The notes beneath the pieces are model-generated. The model was not told the origin of the DNA and did not search any database. It worked only from the letters and a program-made list of their open reading frames with translations. A stretch of 64,000 bases of DNA. Source: Streptomyces sp. CA-210063 (lineage in GTDB: Bacteria > Actinomycetota > Actinomycetes > Streptomycetales > Streptomycetaceae). Both the position numbers and the translations under genes were made by a program. The stretch's first letter is position 1; each line of letters opens with the position of its first letter. Positions 43,267-51,164 of the stretch are shown here, one piece after another. The stretch lies in NCBI RefSeq assembly GCF_024612015.1, contig NZ_CP102512.1, positions 9,300,001 to 9,364,000 on the forward strand. Reading direction: 5' to 3'.

Positions 43267-43278
43267 GAACGAACGTTA
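43267..43278. promoter_or_regulatory. Second copy of the operator motif (GAACGaaCGTTA)
   Basis: One mismatch to TAACGnnCGTTA. It lies 34 bases upstream of the acyl-CoA dehydrogenase start, so each of the two divergent promoters has its own copy. Confidence 0.5.
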
Positions 43279-43311
43279 AGTAATCGCCACTCCAAGAGCC
43301 GCGAGGACCCC

Positions 43312-44508
43312 ATGGCGATCGATTTCACCCTTGAGCCCGAGCTCGTCGAACTGCGAGACCGCACCGCGGAGTTCGTCCGGACGACCGTGCTCCCCGCCGA
43401 AGCGGAGATGCTCCGCGGGCAGAGCGCGCCGGACGACGCCCTGCGACGCACGCTTCAGCGGGCCGCCCGCGAGGCGGGGATCTTCGCCCCGACCGTCCCG
43501 GAGGATCTCGGCGGCCTCGGCCTCGACCTGCGCGGACAGTCCGTGGTCCTGGAGGAGGCGGGCCGCAGCCTTCTGGGCCCGCTGGCCCTGCACTGCGCGG
43601 CGCCCGACGAGGGCAACATGCTGCTGCTGGAGAAGGTCGCCGACGCCGTACAGCGCGACCGCTTCCTGAAGCCGCTGGCCGCCGGGGGCGTGCGGTCCTG
43701 CTTCGCGATGACCGAACCCGCGCCCGGCGCGGGATCGGATCCCTCCCAGCTGGCCACAGCCGCTCGTCGGACGGACCGGGGTTGGGTGCTGGACGGCCGC
43801 AAGTGGTTCATCACCGGCGCCGACGGAGCCGCCTTCGCCATCGTCATGGCGCGCACCGGCACGGACTCCGATCCGGCGGCGACCATGTTCCTCGTACCCA
43901 CCGACACCCCTGGTTTCCGCCTCGTCCGGCACATACCGAGCCTCGACCAGGGCTTCACCGGCGGGCACTGCGAGATCGAACTGGACGGCCGCGAAGTCGG
44001 GGACGACGCCGTCCTCGGCGAAGTCGGCAAGGGCTTCGCCTACGCCCAGGTGCGTCTGGCCCCGGCCCGGCTCACCCACTGCATGCGCTGGCTGGGCCTG
44101 GCCCACCGGGCCCACGAGCTGGCCCTCGGTTACGCGGCCGAGCGCACCGCGTTCGGCAGTCGGCTCGGTGAACTCGGCATGGTGCAGCAGCAGCTGGCGG
44201 ACAACGAGATCGATCTAGCCGCCTCACGGGCCCTCGTCCGCGAGGCCGCCTGGGTCCTCGATCAGGGCCGCTCCGGGAAGCACGAGTCCTCCGTCGCCAA
44301 GACCTTCACCGCCGAGGCCGTCGGCCGGATCGTCGACCGCGCCGTACAGGTGTGCGGCGCTCTCGGTATCTCGGCGGACTTGCCCCTGGCGGCCTATTTG
44401 CGTGAAGTCCGGCCCTTCCGCATCTACGACGGCCCGTCCGAGACCCATCGCTGGTCGATCGCCCGCCGAGCACTCAGAGCCGTCGCGACAAAGGAGTCGA
44501 ACCGATGA
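43312..44508 (+). CDS. Acyl-CoA dehydrogenase (ACAD10/11-like)
   Basis: A 398-residue FAD-dependent dehydrogenase. The FAD/substrate loop is CFAMTEPAPGAGSDPSQLAT, then GWVLDGRKWFITGADGA. The C-terminal motif FRIYDGPSETHRWSIARR carries Asp where many relatives have the catalytic Glu, as in ACAD10/11-type enzymes that often handle branched or hydroxylated acyl chains. It opens the rightward block and overlaps the acyl-CoA ligase by four bases. Confidence 0.92.
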   Translation: MAIDFTLEPELVELRDRTAEFVRTTVLPAEAEMLRGQSAPDDALRRTLQRAAREAGIFAPTVPEDLGGLGLDLRGQSVVLEEAGRSLLGPLALHCAAPDEGNMLLLEKVADAVQRDRFLKPLAAGGVRSCFAMTEPAPGAGSDPSQLATAARRTDRGWVLDGRKWFITGADGAAFAIVMARTGTDSDPAATMFLVPTDTPGFRLVRHIPSLDQGFTGGHCEIELDGREVGDDAVLGEVGKGFAYAQVRLAPARLTHCMRWLGLAHRAHELALGYAAERTAFGSRLGELGMVQQQLADNEIDLAASRALVREAAWVLDQGRSGKHESSVAKTFTAEAVGRIVDRAVQVCGALGISADLPLAAYLREVRPFRIYDGPSETHRWSIARRALRAVATKESNR

Positions 44509-46139
44509 AGAGCACCATGATGGACCGGGACCTGCAGGTCGGGGACCTAGTACGGCACGGGCAGCGGGTGCACGCACTCAGTCGTGTGGTGCGCTGTACC
44601 CAGGACGGCGGCGGGTCCTGGACCTTCGCCGAGACCGCCGAGCGGGCGGAGCGGCTGGCCGCAGCCCTGACCCGGCTGGGTGTCGAGCGCGGCGACCGGG
44701 TCGCGACCCTGTGCTGGAACACGCTGGAGCACATGGCCGCCTACCTCGCGGTGCCGTCCATGGGCGCCGTCCTGCACACCCTGAACCTGCGCCTCCACCC
44801 CAACCAGCTCGGCTACATCATCGAGCACGCCGAGGACCGGGTCATCGTCGTCGACTCGACGCTGCTGGGCCTGCTCGGCCAGGTGCGCGACCATCTCCCC
44901 ACCGTGCGCCACGTCGTCGTGGTCGGCGAGGGCGCGACGCCCGACCTGCCCGACCACATCCAGGTCCACGACTGGGACGCGCTGCTCGACGCCGAGGAGC
45001 CCGGCTTCGCCTGGCCCGATGTCGACGAACGCTCCGCCGCCGCCCTGTGCTACACCACCGGCACCACCGGCGACCCGAAGGGCGTGGCGTACAGCCACCG
45101 CTCGATCCTGCTCCACACCCTGGGCATCTCCAGCGGAAACGCCGCGGCCATGTCCGACCGCGACCGGATCCTGCCGATCGTGCCGATGTTCCACGCCAAC
45201 GCCTGGGGCTGGCCCTACGCCGGCTGGCTGGCCGGCGCCGACATCATCATGAACGGACGGCATCTCACCGTCCCCGACCTCGCCCGCATCATCGACGAGG
45301 AGCGGCCCACCGCAGTCGCCGCCGTCCCCGTCCTCTGGAACGGTCTGCTGCACCACGGCCGACAGCACCCGCTGAACCTCTCCTGCGTCCGGCTCGCCGG
45401 CTGCGGCGGCTCCAGCCCCTCGCGGGCCCTCGTCGCCGAGTTCAAGGAGCGCTACGGCATCCAGCTCGCCCAGGGCTGGGGCATGACCGAGACCAGCCCG
45501 CTGGCCAGCTGGTCGGCGCCGCCGCGCGGCACGGCGCCGGAGGACGACGTCGACTGGCTGGTCAAGAGCGGCCGGGTGATGCCGTTGGTCGAGGTCCGCG
45601 TCATGGGCATGGACGGCAACGAGCAGCCCTGGGACGGAGAGTCGGTCGGCGAACTCCAGCTGCGCGGGCCCTGGGTGACCGGATCCTACCTGCACGCCGA
45701 GAACACAGCGGAGAAGTTCGACGACGGCTGGCTGCGCACCGGCGACCTGGGCACCGTCGGGCCCGGCGGCTGGATCGTCGTACGCGACCGTCTCAAGGAC
45801 GGCATCAAGAGCGGCGGTGAGTGGATCTCCACCGTCGAGCTGGAGAACGCCATCGCCGAACACCCTGACGTCGTCGAGGCCACGGTGGTCGGCGTACCCC
45901 ATCCCCAGTGGGACGAGCGGCCTCTGGCCTGCGTCTCGCTCGCCGAGGGTGCCGCCGTGTCGCCGGCCGAGCTGCGGGACTTCCTCGAAGGACGGGTCGC
46001 GCACTGGTGGATCCCCGAGCGCTGGACGTTCCTCGACGCCATCCCGAAGACCAGCGTCGGCAAGTACGACAAGCGTGCCGTCCGGCGGCTGTACCGGGAC
46101 GGCGAGATGACCATCGAGATCGGCGGCACGTACACGTGA
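44505..46139 (+). CDS. AMP-forming acyl-CoA ligase
   Basis: A 544-residue adenylate-forming enzyme. Motifs: phosphate loop CYTTGTTGDPKGVAYSH, VPMFHANAWGWPYAGWLAGA, adenine site GWGMTETSPLASW, hinge region DDGWLRTGDLGTVGPGGWIV, and catalytic Lys in IPKTSVGKYDKRAVRRL. It resembles medium- to long-chain acyl-CoA synthetases (FadD/ACSF2 type). It would activate the carboxylate entering this pathway. Start in an ATGA overlap; stop in a GTGA overlap with the racemase-like gene. Confidence 0.92.
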   Translation: MKSTMMDRDLQVGDLVRHGQRVHALSRVVRCTQDGGGSWTFAETAERAERLAAALTRLGVERGDRVATLCWNTLEHMAAYLAVPSMGAVLHTLNLRLHPNQLGYIIEHAEDRVIVVDSTLLGLLGQVRDHLPTVRHVVVVGEGATPDLPDHIQVHDWDALLDAEEPGFAWPDVDERSAAALCYTTGTTGDPKGVAYSHRSILLHTLGISSGNAAAMSDRDRILPIVPMFHANAWGWPYAGWLAGADIIMNGRHLTVPDLARIIDEERPTAVAAVPVLWNGLLHHGRQHPLNLSCVRLAGCGGSSPSRALVAEFKERYGIQLAQGWGMTETSPLASWSAPPRGTAPEDDVDWLVKSGRVMPLVEVRVMGMDGNEQPWDGESVGELQLRGPWVTGSYLHAENTAEKFDDGWLRTGDLGTVGPGGWIVVRDRLKDGIKSGGEWISTVELENAIAEHPDVVEATVVGVPHPQWDERPLACVSLAEGAAVSPAELRDFLEGRVAHWWIPERWTFLDAIPKTSVGKYDKRAVRRLYRDGEMTIEIGGTYT

Positions 46140-47341
46140 ACCGCGAAGGAACCACAGTCCCCAACGCCGTCGGACGTGGCCCGCTGGCAGGCCTGCGCGT
46201 GCTGGAAATCGCCAGCATGGCCCCGGGTCCCTTCGCCTGCACCGTCCTGGCCGACCTCGGCGCGGAGGTGCTCCGCGTCGACCGTGCCTCGGACGTCGAC
46301 CCGGACACGCGCGGTTCCACGGACCCGCTCGCCCGGGGGCGCCGCTCCCTCGCCGTCAACCTGAAGCACCCCGACGGCGCCGCGCTCGTCAGGCACCTCG
46401 CCGCCCGGGCCGACGTCCTGGTGGAAGGCTTCCGGCCCGGGGTCGCCGAACGTCTGGGCATCGGTCCCGAGGACTGCCGGGCAGTCAACCCCGCTCTGGT
46501 GTACGGGCGGATGACCGGCTGGGGGCAGAGCGGTCCGCTCGCGCCGCGCGCCGGGCACGACATCACCTACCTCGCTGTCTCCGGCGCCCTCGGCCTGATC
46601 GGTCCGCCCGACCGGCCCCCGGTGCCGCCGGTCAACCTGGTCGGGGACTTCGGCGGCGGCGGCATGCTCCTGGCGCTCGGGATCCTGGCCGCACTGTACG
46701 AACGGGAGCGCTCAGGCCTGGGGCAGGTCGTCGACGCGGCCATGGTCGACGGCGCCGCCCTGCTGACCACCGCCCTCCACGGCCTGCGGGCGACGGGCGA
46801 CTGGCAGGGGGACCGGGGAGAGAACCTGCTCGACGGGGGAGCGCCGTTCTACACGACGTACGAGACCGCCGACGGAGGACACATGGCCGTCGGACCGATC
46901 GAGGAGCGGTTCTACGCCCAACTCCTCACCGGCCTCGGTCTGTCGGACGATCCGGACCTGCCCGCACAGTACGACCGCGAACGCTGGCCCGAGCTGCGCC
47001 AGCGCCTGGCCGCCGTGTTCAAGGAGCGCACCCGCGACGAGTGGACCGCCCTGTTCGAACCGACCGATGCCTGTGTGGCCCCCGTGCTCAGCCCTTGGGA
47101 AGCGCACCTCCACCCGCACAACGCGGCACGCTCGGTCTTCACCGAGACGGCCGGCGTACGACAGCCCGCGCCCGCGCCCCGCTTCGACCGCACCCCGGGC
47201 GCAATCCAGGGACCCCCGCCGGTGGTGGGCCAGGACACCCGGACCGCCCTCGCCCACTGGGGAGTCGACGCCCCCGAGACCGACCGGCTGCTCGCCGCGA
47301 CGGTCGTCGTCCAGCACCCTCACACAGGAGAGAACCGATGA
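46136..47341 (+). CDS. CaiB/BaiF family, alpha-methylacyl-CoA racemase-like
   Basis: A 401-residue class III CoA-transferase-fold protein starting with GTG in the overlap. The pair used by alpha-methylacyl-CoA racemase is visible: His in PRAGHDITYLAVSGALGLIG and Asp in PPVNLVGDFGGGGMLLALGI. Other family signs are LEIASMAPGPFACTVLADLG and VEGFRPGVAERLGIGPEDC. A racemase would make (S)-2-methylacyl-CoA suitable for the dehydrogenases on either side, pointing to methyl-branched substrates such as isoprenoid or sterol side chains. Confidence 0.85.
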   Translation: MNREGTTVPNAVGRGPLAGLRVLEIASMAPGPFACTVLADLGAEVLRVDRASDVDPDTRGSTDPLARGRRSLAVNLKHPDGAALVRHLAARADVLVEGFRPGVAERLGIGPEDCRAVNPALVYGRMTGWGQSGPLAPRAGHDITYLAVSGALGLIGPPDRPPVPPVNLVGDFGGGGMLLALGILAALYERERSGLGQVVDAAMVDGAALLTTALHGLRATGDWQGDRGENLLDGGAPFYTTYETADGGHMAVGPIEERFYAQLLTGLGLSDDPDLPAQYDRERWPELRQRLAAVFKERTRDEWTALFEPTDACVAPVLSPWEAHLHPHNAARSVFTETAGVRQPAPAPRFDRTPGAIQGPPPVVGQDTRTALAHWGVDAPETDRLLAATVVVQHPHTGENR

Positions 47342-48384
47342 GACTGGGCCTGAGCATGGGCCACTGGGGCCGAGACGGAGGCGCCGAACCACTGGCACTC
47401 GCCCTGGAGGCCGAGCGCCTCGGCTATGACGTCGTCTGGGCCGCCGAGGCCTACGGCTCCGATGCCGTCACCGTGTTGTCCTGGCTCGCCGGCCGGACCA
47501 CGCGGATCGGACTCGGCTCGGCGGTGATGCAGATCCCGGCCCGCCCCCCGGCGATGACCGGCATGACGGCCGCGACCCTGGACGCCCTGTCGGACGGCCG
47601 CTTTCATCTGGGTCTGGGAGTCTCCGGTCCGCAGGTGTCGGCGGGCTGGCACGGCGTCGAATTCGGCAAGCCGCTGGCCCGCACCCGCGAGTACATCGAC
47701 GTCGTACGGGCCGTCGTACGACGCGAACTCGTCCGTCACGAGGGCGAGCACTATCCGCTGCCCCTGCCGGGCCCGGGCGGCAGCCCCGGCAAACCACTGC
47801 GCCTGATCATCCATCCCCTGCGGGAGGAGATCCCCGTCTACCTGGCGGCCGTCGGACCGCGCAACATCCGCCTGGCCGGCGAGATCGCGGACGGCTGGCT
47901 CGCCCTCTTCCATGCACCGTCCCACGCGGACGAGAACCTCGCCCAGCTCCGCGAAGGACGCGGAGAGCGGGGGCTGGCCGGCTTCGACGTCGTGGCGAGC
48001 GTACCGGCGTCGGTCGGGGACGACCTCGACGCCTGCGCCGACCGGATCCGCGCCTACACGGCGCTCTACGTCGGCGGCATGGGCAGCCGGGAGAAGAACT
48101 TCTACAACGCCCAGGCCCGCGCGCTCGGCTACGAGAAGGAGGCGCGGACCGTGCAGGACCTCTATCTCTCGGGCGAGACCGAAGCCGCCTCCGGCGAGGT
48201 GCCGTTCGGGCTGATCGACGAGACCAGTCTGCTCGGACCGGTGGACCGGATCGCCGACCGGCTCGCCGCCTTCGCCGCAAGCGGTGTCACCACCTTGTCC
48301 GTCATCCCCCACGGCGTCACCTATGAGGAGAAGGCGGCCTGTCTGGCCACCGTCGCCGAGGCCCTGAACCGAGCGAACACCTGA
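47338..48384 (+). CDS. LLM-class (F420-dependent) oxidoreductase
   Basis: A 348-residue luciferase-like TIM-barrel protein: MRLGLSMGHWG, then ALEAERLGYDVVWAAEAYGS, GRTTRIGLGSAVMQIPARPP, ATLDALSDGRFHLGLGVSGP and VYLAAVGPRNIRLAGEIADG. This profile (TM0160/Rv-type LLM with PAMTGM) fits F420-dependent enzymes. In related degradation clusters such proteins oxidise hydroxyl groups or reduce CoA-thioester intermediates. ATGA overlap with the preceding gene; 11-base gap to the next. Confidence 0.88.
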   Translation: MRLGLSMGHWGRDGGAEPLALALEAERLGYDVVWAAEAYGSDAVTVLSWLAGRTTRIGLGSAVMQIPARPPAMTGMTAATLDALSDGRFHLGLGVSGPQVSAGWHGVEFGKPLARTREYIDVVRAVVRRELVRHEGEHYPLPLPGPGGSPGKPLRLIIHPLREEIPVYLAAVGPRNIRLAGEIADGWLALFHAPSHADENLAQLREGRGERGLAGFDVVASVPASVGDDLDACADRIRAYTALYVGGMGSREKNFYNAQARALGYEKEARTVQDLYLSGETEAASGEVPFGLIDETSLLGPVDRIADRLAAFAASGVTTLSVIPHGVTYEEKAACLATVAEALNRANT

Positions 48385-48395
48385 GGAGAAGGACA

Positions 48396-49595
48396 GTGGA
48401 GCGCACTCTTTACGACCAGGACCACGAGGACTTCCGCGACGTCGTGCGGGAGTTCGTCGTACGAGAGGTCGTCCCGCATCAGGAGCGCTGGGACGCCGAT
48501 CACCTCATCGACCGGGCGGTGTGGACGGCCGCGGGAAAGCAGGGACTGCTGGGGCTCGCCGTGCCCGAGGAGTACGGCGGCGGGGGACAGGACGACTTCC
48601 GCTACCGCACCGTGATGATGGAGGAGTTCGCCGAGGTGGGCGCGGCGTCCCTGGGCTCGGGGTTCAGTGTCCAGGACGACATCGTGCTGCCGTACCTCCT
48701 GGATCTCGGCACCGAGGAACAGAAACGGCGCTGGCTTCCCGGCATCTGTGCCGGCGAGACGATCACGGCCATCGCCATGACCGAGCCCGGCGCGGGCAGC
48801 GACCTCCAGGGCATCCGGACTTCCGCCGTCCGTGACGGCGACGAGTGGGTGCTCGACGGCGCCAAGACCTTCATCACCAGCGGCATCCTGTCCGATCTGG
48901 TCATCGTGCTGGCGCGCACCGATCCCGCCGCCGGAGCGCGCGGCATGAGCCTGTTCGTCGTCGAACGAGGCATGCCGGGCTTCACCCGGGGCCGCAAGCT
49001 GGACAAGATCGGTCTGCACGCGCAGGACACCGCCGAACTGTTCTTCGACTCTGTCCGCGTACCGGCGGCCAACCTCCTGGGCACGGAGGGCCGCGGCTTC
49101 GTGCACCTGATGGAGCGGCTGCCGCGCGAGCGGATGGCCATCGCGGTTTCGGCCCAGTGCGTCACCGAGACCGTGCTGGAGCAGACGCTGGACTACTGCA
49201 CCGAGCGCACCGCCTTCGGCCGCCCGGTCGCGGACTTCCAGAACAGCCGCTTCCTGCTGGCTGAGCTGACGACCCAGGCCGACATCACCCGCGTCTACCT
49301 GGACCGTGCCATCGAGGCGTTGAACGAGGGCACCCTCACCGCCGTCGACGCGGCCAAGGCGAAGTGGTGGGCCACCGAGCTCCAGACGAAAACCGTGGAC
49401 CGCTGCCTCCAACTCCATGGAGGCTACGGCTACATGAAGGAGTACCCCGTCGCGCGAGCCTTCCTCGACTCCCGCATCCAGACCGTCTACGGCGGGACCA
49501 CCGAGATCATGAAGGAGATCATCGGCCGGGACCTCGCGGCCGGCAGGGAGACCGGACGAGGGAACGTGACCTCGAAGCGCGACACAGCGGACTGA
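48396..49595 (+). CDS. Acyl-CoA dehydrogenase (FadE, LCAD/IVD-like)
   Basis: A 399-residue acyl-CoA dehydrogenase starting at GTG, with GAGGAGAAGG just upstream. Motifs: TAIAMTEPGAGSDLQGIRTS, EWVLDGAKTFITSGILSDLV, and LQLHGGYGYMKEYPVARAFL. The usual C-terminal Glu position reads VYGGTTEIMKEIIGR (Gly). The base appears instead at LMERLPRERMAIAV, as in long-chain and isovaleryl-CoA dehydrogenases, both fitting branched substrates. It is the last intact gene of the rightward block. Confidence 0.92.
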   Translation: MERTLYDQDHEDFRDVVREFVVREVVPHQERWDADHLIDRAVWTAAGKQGLLGLAVPEEYGGGGQDDFRYRTVMMEEFAEVGAASLGSGFSVQDDIVLPYLLDLGTEEQKRRWLPGICAGETITAIAMTEPGAGSDLQGIRTSAVRDGDEWVLDGAKTFITSGILSDLVIVLARTDPAAGARGMSLFVVERGMPGFTRGRKLDKIGLHAQDTAELFFDSVRVPAANLLGTEGRGFVHLMERLPRERMAIAVSAQCVTETVLEQTLDYCTERTAFGRPVADFQNSRFLLAELTTQADITRVYLDRAIEALNEGTLTAVDAAKAKWWATELQTKTVDRCLQLHGGYGYMKEYPVARAFLDSRIQTVYGGTTEIMKEIIGRDLAAGRETGRGNVTSKRDTAD

Positions 49596-49617
49596 TCGAC
49601 GCCGCGGAGGTCACGCC

Positions 49618-49800
49618 ATGACGCACTCGGCCTCTCTCGCCGACACCAGCGACCTGCCGGGTCTCGAACTGGACGCCCTGGGCCGCTGGTTCGGTTGAAC
49701 GTTCCAATCTCATGTATCTCGTCACCGAAGGTACTTCGCGGCGGGTCGTGCGTCGGCCACCGCTGGGCGGACGGATCCTTTGGAGCTCGGACAGCAGCGC
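49618..49800 (+). pseudogene. APH-type phosphotransferase (ACAD10/11-associated) N-terminal remnant
   Basis: An ATG at 49618 with GGAGG just before it opens MTHSASLADTSDLPGLELDA then LGRWF, followed at once by a stop (26 codons). In another frame the continuation reads SNLMYLVTEGTSRRVVRRPP then LGG, the beginning of the kinase-like fold of phosphotransferases that accompany acyl-CoA dehydrogenases. A deletion between the two parts broke the frame, and the remaining 250 or so residues are absent. This was once the last gene of the rightward operon. Confidence 0.6.
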
Positions 49801-50411
49801 AGGTGTCGAGTTGATGACGGAGAGTGGCATCCGTGGTGGGTTGCCTGGAGTCCAACGAAGCCTCCAGGCAGCCGACTTTAGACTCTAAGAGAACCCAAGT
49901 TTCTTCGGACTGTATGAAACAAGAACGTTCTTCGTCTCATGGTGGTACACGCGCCGCATCCGGGATGACCAGCAGGAATGATGCCTGGCGCGGTCGTCGG
50001 CGGGACGACCGCCCCGTAAATGGTCCGGATCTTGATCCTCGAACCCGATGCAGGGGGCCTCAGCGCATGGGCGACCGTCTCCTGGCGCGCGAAGACGCGG
50101 CCAGGGCTTTGCGGGGACGAACAGGCATAGATGGAGACTGTTGACACGGAGTCGCCCGGTCGGCCAGGGCCCGTCCTGTGGCGGGGTTCATGTTCAGCGT
50201 CGCTCGAACGTGCTGACGTGTTCCGGCGGGATCGGGCCGAGGTCCGCAGCGGAGCTCTTCCCCGGGGTGTATCCGTGCTGTGCGGGGAATGCGCCCAGCA
50301 CCACCTGGCACGTACGGGTCGCCTCCGGACGTCCCCTGGGGGCGCGGGCGTGCTGTGACTTCTCCCACCTGCTCTTGCCGGGGCGAGAAGCGCTTGCCTA
50401 CGTTCGGTCCC
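49801..50411. other. Gene-free stretch before the hydrogenase cluster
   Basis: About 610 bases without a supported gene. It probably contains the left end of the deleted phosphotransferase locus and the promoter region of the hydrogenase cluster. Base composition is a little less GC-rich at 49860-49950 than in the surroundings. Confidence 0.4.
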
Positions 50412-50726
50412 ATGTCCTCCCATGGCCGCGCCCTTCCAGGTGAACCGGACGAACCCGCCGCGGAAAGCAGGCCCGCGACGGACCGACCCGACCCGTTCCC
50501 AAGGGTCGACCTGGACGTCGACCTGAGCTCACATGAACTGCTCCGGCGCGCTCATGTCCTGGACGCTCTCGGCCCCGACTGGGACCCCGTCGCCGCGCTG
50601 CGCGGCGAGGAAGCGGCGTATGAGCTGCTGTATTCCGGCCTCAGCGCCGAGCAGCAGCGCGTGTACGACGAGCTGGTCTCGGCCGGTGTGCTGCCGCGGA
50701 GAGGCGGCAGCGATGCTGCCGCTTGA
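50412..50726 (+). CDS. Small hydrogenase-cluster protein, possibly DUF6400-like
   Basis: A 104-residue acidic protein. The first 40 residues are Pro/Asp/Glu-rich and probably disordered. The rest, VDLDVDLSSHELLRRAHVLD, then ALGPDWDPVAALRGEEAAYE and LLYSGLSAEQQRVYDELVSA, is predicted helical. No catalytic motif. It overlaps the next gene by 14 bases and lies at the head of the hydrogenase region. I recall a DUF6400 family from similar neighbourhoods but cannot verify it here. Confidence 0.7.
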   Translation: MSSHGRALPGEPDEPAAESRPATDRPDPFPRVDLDVDLSSHELLRRAHVLDALGPDWDPVAALRGEEAAYELLYSGLSAEQQRVYDELVSAGVLPRRGGSDAAA

Positions 50727-50970
50727 CCCGCAGGCGGACATCGGGCGTCGCGCCTGGGTGGCCTGCCCGAACTGCGACGACCGTCGCGGGTGCGCCACCT
50801 GCGAGCAGGGGCGCACCTGTTCCGAGCACTGGTGCTACCTGCTTTCCCACGTCGGCAGCCTGCTCCACCTGCAGTGCCGGTCGTGCACTCACATTTGGAC
50901 GCACGAGACCCACTTCGGTGCCACCCGCTCCCCGTGGGAGCGCATCACCAGCGGCCTGCGACGACGCTGA
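50713..50970 (+). CDS. Small zinc-ribbon-like protein of the hydrogenase cluster
   Basis: An 85-residue protein with five cysteine groups: ACPNCDDRRGCATCEQGRTC, SEHWCYLL and LQCRSCTHIW, plus His residues nearby. The spacing suggests one or two zinc-ribbon folds. The ATG at 50713 lies inside the end of the preceding gene. Proteins of this kind occur beside group 1h hydrogenase genes. A role in metal or redox handling during maturation is plausible but not demonstrated. Confidence 0.72.
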   Translation: MLPLDPQADIGRRAWVACPNCDDRRGCATCEQGRTCSEHWCYLLSHVGSLLHLQCRSCTHIWTHETHFGATRSPWERITSGLRRR

Positions 50971-51164
50971 TCTTTCACGACGGGTGACGCGGGGAGCCGG
51001 GCCGTCGGTGTCGCCGCGGGCGATGGCCGGTGAGGCCGGACGGCGGATCGGCGCCCGCTTTTCGGATGACTCCACCGTCTGTCGTCGGGGACGGCGGGCC
51101 GCCCTGGCCGAGGATCGTGGTCGGCGGATATCCCTGCCTGCCGTTCGTCCGCCCGGAGGCAGCC

